From: Sphingobacterium faecale
GTDB taxonomy: Bacteria; Bacteroidota; Bacteroidia; Sphingobacteriales; Sphingobacteriaceae
Direction of reading: 5' to 3'
Assembly: GCF_016746095.1 (NCBI RefSeq)
Contig: NZ_JAERTY010000009.1
Span: 186,001 to 250,000, forward strand
DNA length: 64,000 nt
Positions 1 to 7,975 of this stretch are shown one piece after another (the stretch's first letter is position 1; every line of letters starts with the position of its first letter). Position numbers and translations under genes: made by a program. The notes under the pieces were generated by a model, which saw only the letters and a program-made list of their open reading frames with translations, did not search any database and was not told the origin of the DNA.

Positions 1-1148
1 TCCATAAACACCACCTTCCCCTTGAAATCTTCCATTTTGTGGTATTTACCTTCTACATCTGGTAGCGAAAATGCAAAAGCCTTCTCCCCCTTGAGCGCAT
101 TTCGTAATAAGGAAATATGAGAATATGCGAGTGAATCTCTGACTATACTCAATGCGTCGTTAAGTAATTTATGACTCGATTTAAACTGAAACCGTTCTTT
201 TAATAAGGTAGCTAACACACGATCTCGAACTTTAGAGTCTCTTAACAGATCTTTGGTAAAGCTATACCATAGTTCCACATCCCTACTCTGTGTCGTATTT
301 AATAAAGCTACCCATGTGTATTGCGCTAGATAATCAACATATTTAGGAGCGTCAGCATAATCATCAGAAAAGCGAACAACTTCAGCCTCCCTAGACGTTA
401 TAAATTTATTTAATTCTTCCTTTACTTGTGCTTTCCAATTTTTATCTTTAGCAGCATAGAGCAATCCATCAATCGATCTACCTGATTTCAAACCAAATTC
501 ACCTTTGATCTGTGCCTTCAAAAGCATGTAAGCAAGTGGTGAGAGCTCTGCTCTAGTTTCGTCCAATTTTGCCATCGCTTTTTGGTTAATTATATTCCAC
601 ATGTATAAAATATTAAGTGGGTTGTTTTTTTCTAAGGATCCTAAGATTGCCTCTTTGCTTTGTGTTTCACACAGACGCTTTTTATCCCACAGCACTTGGT
701 ACTTTGCCGCACCCCTACCTGAGAATTCTGCATCCCACCCCTCCATTATTATAGGGATATCGCCATCATAACCTTCTTGCAAGGAGCGATATTTACCCAT
801 GCGAGGCGAAAGATGGATACTAACACTATCCCCCGCTTCCATTAAAAAATCATGCATAAGGTAGGGCATAGGTGTAGCCGAAGATTTTTGAAAAGAAATA
901 TTAACGCCGATCCAATTTGGTTTAACCAAATCTGAAATGACAAAGTGAAAATAACCCGCATTATTATGAGCTGTGATTAACTTCGATGGGTTAAGTACAG
1001 CTTCACCAATACGTTCATCTTGCATGTATAGTTCTAAAGTATCATTCGGTGCTAGTACGGGAGCGTACACCGTAATATATGCTTTATCCTGAGCCCTAAC
1101 CAATCCCAGATTGATTATACAGAATATTGTTATAAAAAAAGATTTCAT
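1..1148 (-). CDS. TlpA-like thioredoxin protein of SusCD module A (C-terminus outside window)
   Basis: An open frame runs from an ATG at 1148 off the left edge of the window (382 codons seen). The N-terminus has a hydrophobic signal segment ending near VRAQ, so the protein is probably exported to the periplasm or anchored in the envelope. The middle is a long helical region, and the last visible residues (FSLPDVEGKYHKMEDFKGK) are the start of a TlpA/AhpC-TSA thioredoxin fold. The CxxC would lie just outside the window. It resembles the 484-residue protein at 33850-35304 in layout and in short segments, and it occupies the same place downstream of susD. Only 3 bases separate it from the susD stop, so it is very likely cotranscribed with susC and susD. 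The active-site sequence and redox role cannot be judged from the visible part. Confidence 0.85.
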   Translation of the reverse strand, partial: MKSFFITIFCIINLGLVRAQDKAYITVYAPVLAPNDTLELYMQDERIGEAVLNPSKLITAHNNAGYFHFVISDLVKPNWIGVNISFQKSSATPMPYLMHDFLMEAGDSVSIHLSPRMGKYRSLQEGYDGDIPIIMEGWDAEFSGRGAAKYQVLWDKKRLCETQSKEAILGSLEKNNPLNILYMWNIINQKAMAKLDETRAELSPLAYMLLKAQIKGEFGLKSGRSIDGLLYAAKDKNWKAQVKEELNKFITSREAEVVRFSDDYADAPKYVDYLAQYTWVALLNTTQSRDVELWYSFTKDLLRDSKVRDRVLATLLKERFQFKSSHKLLNDALSIVRDSLAYSHISLLRNALKGEKAFAFSLPDVEGKYHKMEDFKGKVVFM

Positions 1149-1151
1149 AAT

Positions 1152-2480
1152 TTATCTTAAATTTTGAAGTAGACCAGACGTCTTTATTTCATTAGTTGGT
1201 ATCGGGAAGAGCCATTTTGGCGAATTCGGTTCCAGTTTATAGACCTGACCTCCAAGCTCACGAGTCAGGGCGATATTGGCTCCGTCCCGATTGTAACGCT
1301 TTAAGTCCGACCAGCGCAAGCCACGAAACAATAATTGCTTACGACGCTCCTGTAAGACAATCGCTAAAGCATCCTCTTTGTTCGCTGCAATTTGGTCTAC
1401 ATAATTACTATGTACACGCTTCAAAAGATGATTTAAAGTCTTCATCGCCTCATCATAATCACCTAGACGTGCTTCACATTCTGCTTTAATCAAATACTGC
1501 TCATCCGAATCAAGGCCACGAAAGAAGTAAAAATTGATCTTATACTGACTGAGATAAAAGGGGTTACCCTGCTCATTCAATTTAAAAAATGACCGCCTCC
1601 AATCATTCAATTCATAGCTATCAAAAAGATATTGTTCGATCTGAATATTCTGATCATTCGACTGAATAAAAGGGCCATTAGTTTCATATCCCATATATAA
1701 AGTCTTCTTGTAATCGAGTTCACCTACATTTAAATCCACCAGCGCATCATGCGTATCGATAGACTGCGTAGCCATGTCTAATGCCTCCTTATACCTTCCC
1801 ATCGCTAGAAGGACTCTTGCACGAAGTGCATAAACTGCAGCTTTGGTAGGGCGTGCGTAATCGACCTCGGCCTGCACCAAATAAACAGCGGCTTCTAAGT
1901 CGGTCAGAGTTTGCTGATAAACCTCTGCTACCGATTGACGCTTTATTTTCTCATTGACATCGGATAGCAGTGGTATCGGAACGCCTAAATCAGTATGGGC
2001 GGTAGACTCCTTGTATGCAGGCGCATACAACTGTGCTAGATTATACAATGCCCAAGCACGCAAGAATAAGGCTGTACCTTGCACCTGGTTGTGCTGCATT
2101 TTATTTTTATCGCTTAGCTGAACCTTCTCCACCCCTTCTAAAACGACATTAGCATAGAATACCTGTGCATACATCTTTTCCCAATTCTGATAATCGGATT
2201 CGATGGTTTCGAAAATATCATCAGCCCAGACATGCGCATTAGCAATCACAGGATTATAAGCCTGATATAATTGCCAATAGCTATAATCAATATAATAATC
2301 ATCAGAAAGCACATCCAGCATATCGGGATAAGCATACACAATTACTCCATTATTCATCAACTGTTCGAAATCATCCAACGTAGTAGGTACCACCGTATCC
2401 GAACCCGGCTTGACATCCAAAAACTGATCCCCACAGGACATACAGCCTAGGACGATAAAAAATATAATAAGTTGTTTCAT
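1152..2480 (-). CDS. SusD/RagB-family outer-membrane lipoprotein (module A)
   Basis: 442 residues. The N-terminus (MKQLIIFFIVLGCMSC) is a lipoprotein signal with the lipidated cysteine at residue 13 or 16, followed by the SusD-typical FLDVKP. The body has the helical TPR-like pattern of the family, and the end has the usual RRKQLLFRGLRWSDLKRYN segment and WLFPIPTNEI tail. SusD proteins sit on the cell surface as a lid over their SusC channel and bind the substrate. The gene starts 6 bases after the susC stop and ends 3 bases before tlpA, so the three form one operon. It is a close paralogue of 35319-36641. Long stretches are identical, while residues around 50-75 (facing the substrate in this family) differ. 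Confidence 0.93.
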   Translation of the reverse strand: MKQLIIFFIVLGCMSCGDQFLDVKPGSDTVVPTTLDDFEQLMNNGVIVYAYPDMLDVLSDDYYIDYSYWQLYQAYNPVIANAHVWADDIFETIESDYQNWEKMYAQVFYANVVLEGVEKVQLSDKNKMQHNQVQGTALFLRAWALYNLAQLYAPAYKESTAHTDLGVPIPLLSDVNEKIKRQSVAEVYQQTLTDLEAAVYLVQAEVDYARPTKAAVYALRARVLLAMGRYKEALDMATQSIDTHDALVDLNVGELDYKKTLYMGYETNGPFIQSNDQNIQIEQYLFDSYELNDWRRSFFKLNEQGNPFYLSQYKINFYFFRGLDSDEQYLIKAECEARLGDYDEAMKTLNHLLKRVHSNYVDQIAANKEDALAIVLQERRKQLLFRGLRWSDLKRYNRDGANIALTRELGGQVYKLEPNSPKWLFPIPTNEIKTSGLLQNLR

Positions 2481-2486
2481 GATTTA

Positions 2487-5400
2487 TTAAAAATTAACAT
2501 TTACCCCAAAAGAATAGGTTCGTACTGCAGGATATACCATCCTATTACTATACACCGCATCAGGATCAAAACCCAATTTGTTTGCTGCCCATAGCACCCC
2601 CAGATTGTTGGCATAGCCATAAACCTGCACGGAATGTAATCCTATCTGTGGCAACTTCAACGTGTACGCCAATCGGATATCCCGCAAACGGATATGATCG
2701 CCTCGCTCAACCAGATGTTCGGTCATGTTATAAAAGGTCTCCCGATTGTTTATAACAGGATAAGCTGCTGCTGGCACGTGGGTGCGCAGCTCATCCCCCG
2801 CCTGCCGCCAGCGATTCAAATAATCGTATTGAAATGGTAGACTATAATAAGATGTAACACTATATAATGTGCCATAGTTCAAACCAGTCCTGCGAATATG
2901 GTAACCAAACTGGGCCGATACATTAAAAGAAAGCTCCAAAGCCTTATACTGAAAAGTATTACGAATAGAACCAAACAAATTAGGGTTGGCTCGTCCATGA
3001 TACACATAATCACCCAATCGGGTATTATTATAAATATTCGTATAATCTTGTGATAAAACACCGTCCAGATAGCCCTGTGGTTGTCCATTAACATCTAATC
3101 CTGCCGAAGCAAAAGAATAGATGCCATACAATGGCCTTCCCTCTATGGGGTAAGCGCCCAGATTACTAGTCAGGTAATTTAAATCCGAGCTTGGTTTCAA
3201 TTTGTAATCCGTCACCCTTTCGTTTGTATAGGACAAGATCAAATCGGACTGCCAAGAAAAATCTTTAGTCAAGATATTCCTGCTATTCAGATTGACATCC
3301 CAACCCCAACCTTTCAACGAAGACCAGTTTCCCGATAGCTTAGTCACCCCCGAAGAAGGATTGATAGGTTGCGAGCTTAAAAGATCCATTGCTTTTTTAC
3401 GGTAATGCTCTATAGAACCCGATAAGCGATTGTTCAAAACAGAGAAATCTATTGCCAAATTGTTCATGCGTACATTCTCCCAGCTAAGCTGCGGATTAGG
3501 TGGATTGGTAATGGTTTGAAAAATTCTACCAGTACGAGTATATGGATCTTTCTCAATCCGCGACGTAATATATGCTGATCCATTACTGACGTTTCCCGTG
3601 TAACCATGGGTGGCACGTAGCACCAACTTGGACAACCAATCGACCTTATAAAAATCCTCCTCGTGCAATTGCCAACGTAAACCTGCCGACCAGAATGGCC
3701 GGCCGCGCTTATTAATATCTACCCCAAAGATATTGGCTTCATCCTTGCGTGCAGAAAATGTAGCCGTATAGCGCTTGTCGTAGGTGTAAGAAGCATTTGC
3801 AAAAAATAGACGGTTACGATTGATTGTTGTACGACGCGTCATATTAACGGGTGTAATATTAGTCATCGTCGATAAATTACCTGTCAAATACTGCCTACGA
3901 CGAATAGTTGGATCGAAAGGCACATAACTCTCAGTAGCCTCCTGATAACCCATCATAACAGGACTCGAGCGGTATAAGGTCGTACGACTATTCACTTCAA
4001 TCCCTCCTACCAAGTGAAATTGATGAACAACGCTCCAAGTTTTATCCACATTCAAGCTGCCCCTGAAATAATGTGTACTCATCCCCGAATTCGTTTGATT
4101 CATCCGACCTCCTTTTGGAATAGAAGAAGTAGCAATACCGGTAGCGTAGTCAATCTGCGTAAAACGATTATAGAGATCACGCATATCAAAATAATCTTCA
4201 TCCATCAATCCCTGGGTTTCTGAATAACTTCGCGAATACCGATAATTGGCCGACACACTCAACCAGTCGAAAGGTCGATAACTAACGGAGGGCTGTACCT
4301 GATAGCTAGTCTGTGTTACTGCTATGTTATATTGATGAATATTCTCCAACGGATAAAAGTTCCAGTCTTTCAGCAATCCCATACCTGCGGTATCAATATA
4401 ACTCTGCCGCAAGCCAGATGAGCTTCTACCACCACCAATAGAAAGCGGATTCCCATGCTCATCGGCTATTCTATCATAAAGCACTTGGTATGGAGCGTCA
4501 GCACCGGTTCTACTTTTGTCTGAAGAAAATTGTAGATCTGTATCAAAAATCAATTTATTATTCAACATCCGATAACTATTGCGAGATTGTAGTGTAATAC
4601 GCTCATCGTTATATCCATAGATATTACCTAAATTCTTATCGTAGCCTGCGGAGAAATAATAATTATGCTGCTTGGCACCGCCTCGAAAGTTGGCAGCTCC
4701 TTTATATAACTGTACAGGCCGAAACACATACTTAGTCAGATCTCGACGTACATCCTGTGTCTTGAGCTGGGCAATACGTCGCTCCATCTCGGCCTCATCG
4801 ATATGCCCATTCTTATGAGCCAATAAGGCTTCTATAGTAGGTGTGATATAAGGATATACCTGATTGATAGCGCCATTCCAAGCGCCATTACCGTATAGAA
4901 AGCGCTCGATCTCAATAAACTCATCCATAGGTATTGTAGGGTTGTAATAGAGGTTGGGCTTTTCGCTGACGGATACGTCCGAGCGAACCGAGACTTTAAG
5001 CGGTTGCTCAAACCTCCCCTTTTTGGACGTGAGTACAATGACACCATTACCTGCCCGAGCACCCCAAATGGACGAGGCGGCAGCATCTTGTAACACCGTG
5101 ACAGACTCTATATCTTCGGGGTTGATGGCATTGATATCCCCCTCGAAAGGAAAGTTGTCTAGAATAATTAAGGGTTCCTTGTTAGCATGCAACGTACTAA
5201 TACCCCGAATGGACATTGACGGCTGCCCAGCAAATGTGGTAGCACCCATAATACGTTGGTTAAATATCAGTCCCCGGGTCACCCCATTCAAACGTTCTAA
5301 GATATTTGACCCTACAGAGCGACTCAACAATTTATTGTCAATATGCACAAAGGAGCCGGTAGCCCGCTCTTCGGGCACTCGGAAATAGCCCGTTTCTACT

Positions 5401-5972
5401 ACTGACACCTCTTCTATCTGCTGTGTGGTATCTAGTGCAGAAATCTTTTTATCTTGCTTAGCATTGCCTGTTGAATTCTGTAAATACACGGTAAAAGGTC
5501 CACGATTGATGGTGTCAAATGCTACATATATCGGTTTATCCATCATACGATGCCCAACTCGTAGCAACCCTGACTCCACATATACACCACGAAAGTTAAA
5601 ATTTCCCTCATGGTCGGTATAGGTCAAAATATCAGTTCCTTCAATTTTAACCGTTGCATTTAAGGAAATAGCCGTATCTAAAGACACAACCTTACCTTTT
5701 AGATACGGCCGATACACCTTACTGATCTCCGGCGCCTTTACGGCAGCACGCTCCCCAGCGGACTGCGCAAAGACATTGTTAAACAACACACAGAATATTA
5801 TTAAAAGCACTCCTCCTACTTTTGTTGCGTCATGCCGACCGAAGTGGAGGTAGCTAAACACATATAGCAGACTTAAAGCACGCCTACATGGTAATTTCTT
5901 TTTTTTAATTATTGAGCAGTCACTGTCTCGCCGATAAGGCAATATATTACCACCCCAAAAAAAATGTTTCAT
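2487..5972 (-). CDS. SusC/RagA-family TonB-dependent outer-membrane channel (module A)
   Basis: 1161 residues. The N-terminus is unusually long: about 50 residues precede a hydrophobic segment (residues 54-69) ending in FAQS, so the real start could lie further in, although the leader-peptide tail (NN-FAQS) is shared with 36775-40203. A carboxypeptidase-regulatory-like domain follows (about 85-160), then the plug (about 185-320, with RGISTLHANKEPLIILDNFP and AAASSIWGARAGNGVIVLTS) and a beta barrel ending in an aromatic residue (VNVNF). There is no STN domain, and no sigma or FecR gene is nearby, unlike loci C, D and H. The protein imports an unknown ligand with energy from TonB. The gene is preceded by the ~700-base structured leader described separately. 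Compared with its paralogue, the plug and the C-terminal half are near identical, while the N-terminal domain and roughly residues 530-730 diverge. Confidence 0.93.
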   Translation of the reverse strand: MKHFFWGGNILPYRRDSDCSIIKKKKLPCRRALSLLYVFSYLHFGRHDATKVGGVLLIIFCVLFNNVFAQSAGERAAVKAPEISKVYRPYLKGKVVSLDTAISLNATVKIEGTDILTYTDHEGNFNFRGVYVESGLLRVGHRMMDKPIYVAFDTINRGPFTVYLQNSTGNAKQDKKISALDTTQQIEEVSVVETGYFRVPEERATGSFVHIDNKLLSRSVGSNILERLNGVTRGLIFNQRIMGATTFAGQPSMSIRGISTLHANKEPLIILDNFPFEGDINAINPEDIESVTVLQDAAASSIWGARAGNGVIVLTSKKGRFEQPLKVSVRSDVSVSEKPNLYYNPTIPMDEFIEIERFLYGNGAWNGAINQVYPYITPTIEALLAHKNGHIDEAEMERRIAQLKTQDVRRDLTKYVFRPVQLYKGAANFRGGAKQHNYYFSAGYDKNLGNIYGYNDERITLQSRNSYRMLNNKLIFDTDLQFSSDKSRTGADAPYQVLYDRIADEHGNPLSIGGGRSSSGLRQSYIDTAGMGLLKDWNFYPLENIHQYNIAVTQTSYQVQPSVSYRPFDWLSVSANYRYSRSYSETQGLMDEDYFDMRDLYNRFTQIDYATGIATSSIPKGGRMNQTNSGMSTHYFRGSLNVDKTWSVVHQFHLVGGIEVNSRTTLYRSSPVMMGYQEATESYVPFDPTIRRRQYLTGNLSTMTNITPVNMTRRTTINRNRLFFANASYTYDKRYTATFSARKDEANIFGVDINKRGRPFWSAGLRWQLHEEDFYKVDWLSKLVLRATHGYTGNVSNGSAYITSRIEKDPYTRTGRIFQTITNPPNPQLSWENVRMNNLAIDFSVLNNRLSGSIEHYRKKAMDLLSSQPINPSSGVTKLSGNWSSLKGWGWDVNLNSRNILTKDFSWQSDLILSYTNERVTDYKLKPSSDLNYLTSNLGAYPIEGRPLYGIYSFASAGLDVNGQPQGYLDGVLSQDYTNIYNNTRLGDYVYHGRANPNLFGSIRNTFQYKALELSFNVSAQFGYHIRRTGLNYGTLYSVTSYYSLPFQYDYLNRWRQAGDELRTHVPAAAYPVINNRETFYNMTEHLVERGDHIRLRDIRLAYTLKLPQIGLHSVQVYGYANNLGVLWAANKLGFDPDAVYSNRMVYPAVRTYSFGVNVNF

Positions 5973-6684
5973 TTTTGGTTCATTGAGTGTGACCTAGTTT
6001 TACCCCGTCACCCTGAGCGGAACGCAGAGGAGTCGAACGGGTCTAAAAACTATATAGTCTTTAACTAGCTCACACGGTTCATAAAATAATGTTGAAAGGC
6101 AGATGAGGTATTGCTCGGTTATTTCATAAGGGTCTAATAATTGGTGACGCCCCATCTGCGCATGAATAAAAAACCGACCTGTTAAAATATAGAAAATCTA
6201 TATCATTTTAATTCGTTTCCTTGCAAGACATTGATATTATTCCTACTTTTAGGTTGCTTAAGTCCAAAGGTGTGGAAAACACGTCTGCCTTGTGTCGGAT
6301 TCGTATCTGTACAAGTCGGAAAAACCAATAAAAGTCGTACATATTATTGACCTGCAAGGCCCTTAATATGTACATATGCTATAGACCAAGGTCTAAATAG
6401 CCCTCTTTTGGTTTTTAATGTCTTGATACACTATTCTGGTGGCCGAAGCTTGTTCTTGATTAGTACGCGTAATGCGGGGTAGCAGTCTCGACCTCGGGTC
6501 GAATGCTGTACACTGTTGTTGGTTAATGACTCTCTCTTTATCATGTTGTTTATCAAATTGGTAACACACTTTAAAGAGTCTCTGGCAGAAAAACGGAGCT
6601 AATAAAAAAGGATAGGCTCCTGCTTTCAGCTGTTAGTAAGGTACTAGCAATACCCTGACGCAGCATCCAGCAGGAGCCTATCCC
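5973..6684 (-). ncRNA. Candidate long structured 5' leader RNA of module A susC, copy 1
   Basis: About 700 bases without a conserved reading frame separate a probable promoter (near 6691-6698) from the susC start. The same region lies upstream of the second susC (40204-40925). Comparing the copies shows helices kept by compensating changes: the 5' hairpin 6610-6624/6669-6683, the stem 6099-6108/6150-6159 around a nearly invariant loop, a long hairpin with arms around 6325-6335 and 6408-6418, and a small hairpin agacc-aa-ggtct near 6384. Short ORFs inside differ in length between the copies, so a leader peptide is unlikely. The part nearest susC (about 6003-6042) carries a repeat shared with copy 2 that resembles dispersed intergenic palindromic elements. 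Function is unknown. A cis-acting control element or a processed small RNA would both fit. Confidence 0.6.
6602..6683 (-). terminator. 5' hairpin plus U-tract just after the leader promoter (attenuator or sRNA end), copy 1
   Basis: On the minus strand a 15-bp perfect stem (6669-6683 pairing with 6610-6624) closes a ~44-base loop and is followed by TTTTTTATT (6609-6601). It begins only a few bases after the expected transcription start. The copy at 40843-40920 has a different stem sequence but the same pairing, and shares the loop motif CTGCGTCA and a following GTACCT. This could end a ~80-base small RNA or act as a conditional terminator ahead of susC. Confidence 0.65.
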
Positions 6685-6690
6685 GCAGTG

Positions 6691-6698
6691 CAAATATA
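6691..6698 (-). promoter_or_regulatory. Candidate Bacteroidota -7 promoter element for leader copy 1
   Basis: The minus strand reads TATATTTG here, matching TAnnTTTG. It lies at the position equivalent to the better promoter of copy 2 (40932-40962), immediately upstream of the 5' hairpin. A clear TTTG at the expected 19-base spacing is missing; the nearest T-run (6713-6716) is only 14 bases away. Confidence 0.5.
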
Positions 6699-6725
6699 TG
6701 CAAAGTTGGGATAAAACTCCTAGTG

Positions 6726-6783
6726 GTCTCGCGCCTTTAAAATTGCTAGTTTTTACTAACGAGACTCAATCAGTGAACTGATT
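6726..6783. promoter_or_regulatory. Operator-like inverted repeats between leader promoter and divergent regulator, copy 1
   Basis: GTCTCG at 6726-6731 and CGAGAC at 6760-6765 form an inverted repeat 34 bases apart. The same six-base arms occur 35 bases apart in copy 2 (40969-40974 and 41004-41009). Next to it lies a palindrome aatcagt-ga-actgatt (6768-6783), only partly kept in copy 2. The location between two divergent transcription units suggests a binding site for the adjacent regulator. Confidence 0.45.
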
Positions 6784-6832
6784 TAAAACAAATATACAAA
6801 CACTTAATTAATTATCAAAATTAAAAATAAAG

Positions 6833-7396
6833 ATGTGTTGGAAATCCAATTTAGCTAGAGCTCTAAAAGAATGTAAGTTTAGTGCTATCGAAATACACGC
6901 TCGCACAGGAATTTCTACGACTACGATTAGCAACATGCAGAATAATCTACATGAGAGCTTCCTTTGCTCACAATTCATTTTACTTAAGCTATTGCTAGAA
7001 AAGAAACATATTGACTTCCTATCCACAATATTTGGAAAAGATTACTTTCAAGATGTCAAAGCCATTGCAGATGATAATAATTTGAATGCTATGGGAGATT
7101 ATTTTAAGGAAACTTATCATTACGAAGTTTTCTCAAAAAAGAAAGTAGTTGACGCAACCAAACTTGTATCAAGCCGGCTTGATTACATATTAACAAAGAA
7201 TTACGAATCAATCAAAATAGATGAGATAACAAAGTTGGAAATAGCCAGCGGTACAGAAATAGGTTTTTATTGTGATATGTTCTTTTCTCACGTAAAACTT
7301 AACTCGGACGAAGAATACGAAAAGCTCTTAAAAAAACAGCGAGACATAAACAAAGAAGCGAATTCAAGAAGAAAGCCAAAAGAGGATAAAAAGTAA
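6833..7396 (+). CDS. Small HTH-like putative regulator divergent from module A
   Basis: 187 residues, not clearly assignable to a named family. The N-terminal part (ALKECKFSAIEIHARTGIST, then TTISNM) has the helix-turn-helix spacing of XRE-type DNA-binding proteins. The rest is charged and mostly helical, with a basic C-terminal tail (SRRKPKE). It is divergent from the susC leader and sits where the 258-residue regulator sits in module F, so it probably controls the adjacent locus. The start is the first ATG of the frame and is not certain. After the stop codon the same frame stays open for 21 codons (to 7459), encoding a tail (RPIIGLVPPAEEM) that recurs elsewhere in the window, so the gene may be a shortened version of a longer regulator. 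The A+T-rich composition differs from the susC genes. Confidence 0.6.
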   Translation: MCWKSNLARALKECKFSAIEIHARTGISTTTISNMQNNLHESFLCSQFILLKLLLEKKHIDFLSTIFGKDYFQDVKAIADDNNLNAMGDYFKETYHYEVFSKKKVVDATKLVSSRLDYILTKNYESIKIDEITKLEIASGTEIGFYCDMFFSHVKLNSDEEYEKLLKKQRDINKEANSRRKPKEDKK

Positions 7397-7459
7397 AGGA
7401 CAATTATAAATAAATTCGATCGCCCTATTATAGGTTTGGTACCACCTGCGGAAGAGATG
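7353..7459 (+). repeat. Dispersed repeat at the 3' end of regulator genes
   Basis: Two short segments recur. The SRRKPKE-coding segment with the following stop (7353-7405) reappears at 59783-59838 and in shorter form at 58563-58600. The segment coding PIIGLVPPAEE (7421-7454) reappears at about 44705-44740 and 46068-46098. All copies lie next to degraded genes. Confidence 0.6.
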
Positions 7460-7526
7460 TAAGGAAAATAGGTAAGAAAGAGCCTAGTCTAGGTCAAGAA
7501 GTATAAACTAAAAACACTAAGCAACG

Positions 7527-7898
7527 ATGGAATCTGTAGTCTCCGATATAATCAATATTATAGAAAAGGGCCGCCAAAAAGCCTATCAGGCCATTAATAC
7601 TTCTATGATCGAAGCTTATTGGCTAGCTGGCAAACGGATCGTAGAGGACGAACAGCAAGGACAATCGAAAGCCGTCTATGGCGACTCTCTTTTAAAGACA
7701 TTATCCAAGAAGCTTTCCGAAAAACTAGGCAATGGTTACTCGCCTGCTAACTTGCGGAATTTCAGATAGTTTTACTTGACGTACCCCGATATTCAAAAAT
7801 GCTACGCACTGCGTAGCAAATTGAGTTGGACGCATCACCGCACAATAATGCGCGTGGAAAACCCTCTGTTGGCGCCACAATTCTTGTGGTGGAGATAA
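7527..7898 (+). pseudogene. DUF1016/YhcG N-terminal domain fragment with in-frame TAG
   Basis: The frame opens with an intact DUF1016_N start (IIEKGRQKAYQAINTSMIEA, then YWLAGKRIVEDEQQG) and ends at a TAG at 7767-7769, but continues in the same frame as FYLTYPDIQKCY, KLSWTHHRTIMRVENP. In the family the residue at the TAG is normally glutamine (RQFYLTYP), so a CAG to TAG change broke the gene. Homology stops after VENP (about 7865), and the PD-(D/E)XK nuclease half is absent. Intact members of the family are about 330-370 residues. The fragment is unlikely to make an active protein. Another piece of the same family lies at 45826-46050. Confidence 0.75.
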
Positions 7899-7917
7899 AA
7901 GCACTAGCAGTGGAAAG

Positions 7918-7953
7918 CAAAAAAAGCTGTTCCAAAATAAATTTAGAACAGCT
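7918..7953 (-). terminator. Terminator after the broken Rpn gene
   Basis: Stem agctgttc/gaacagct (7925-7932 and 7946-7953). On the minus strand it is followed by a run of T, so it fits as the end of the minus-strand gene at 7976-8680. Confidence 0.6.
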
Positions 7954-7975
7954 CCTCAATAATTATTTTTAGAAT

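Noticed and set aside
4954..5388. Long plus-strand reading frames antisense to the two susC plug regions (also 39242-39676)
   Set aside because: They mirror each other only because the sense strands are paralogous; composition and phase follow the susC coding strand.
6070..6160. Short ORFs in the susC leader (MNRV..., MRRWGVTNY) as a leader peptide
   Set aside because: Their lengths and sequences differ between the two leader copies (stops shift), so they are not conserved as peptides.
5973..6832. Known riboswitch classes (TPP, cobalamin, SAM) in the susC leader
   Set aside because: The consensus boxes of these classes were looked for by eye and not found; a covariance-model search was not possible.
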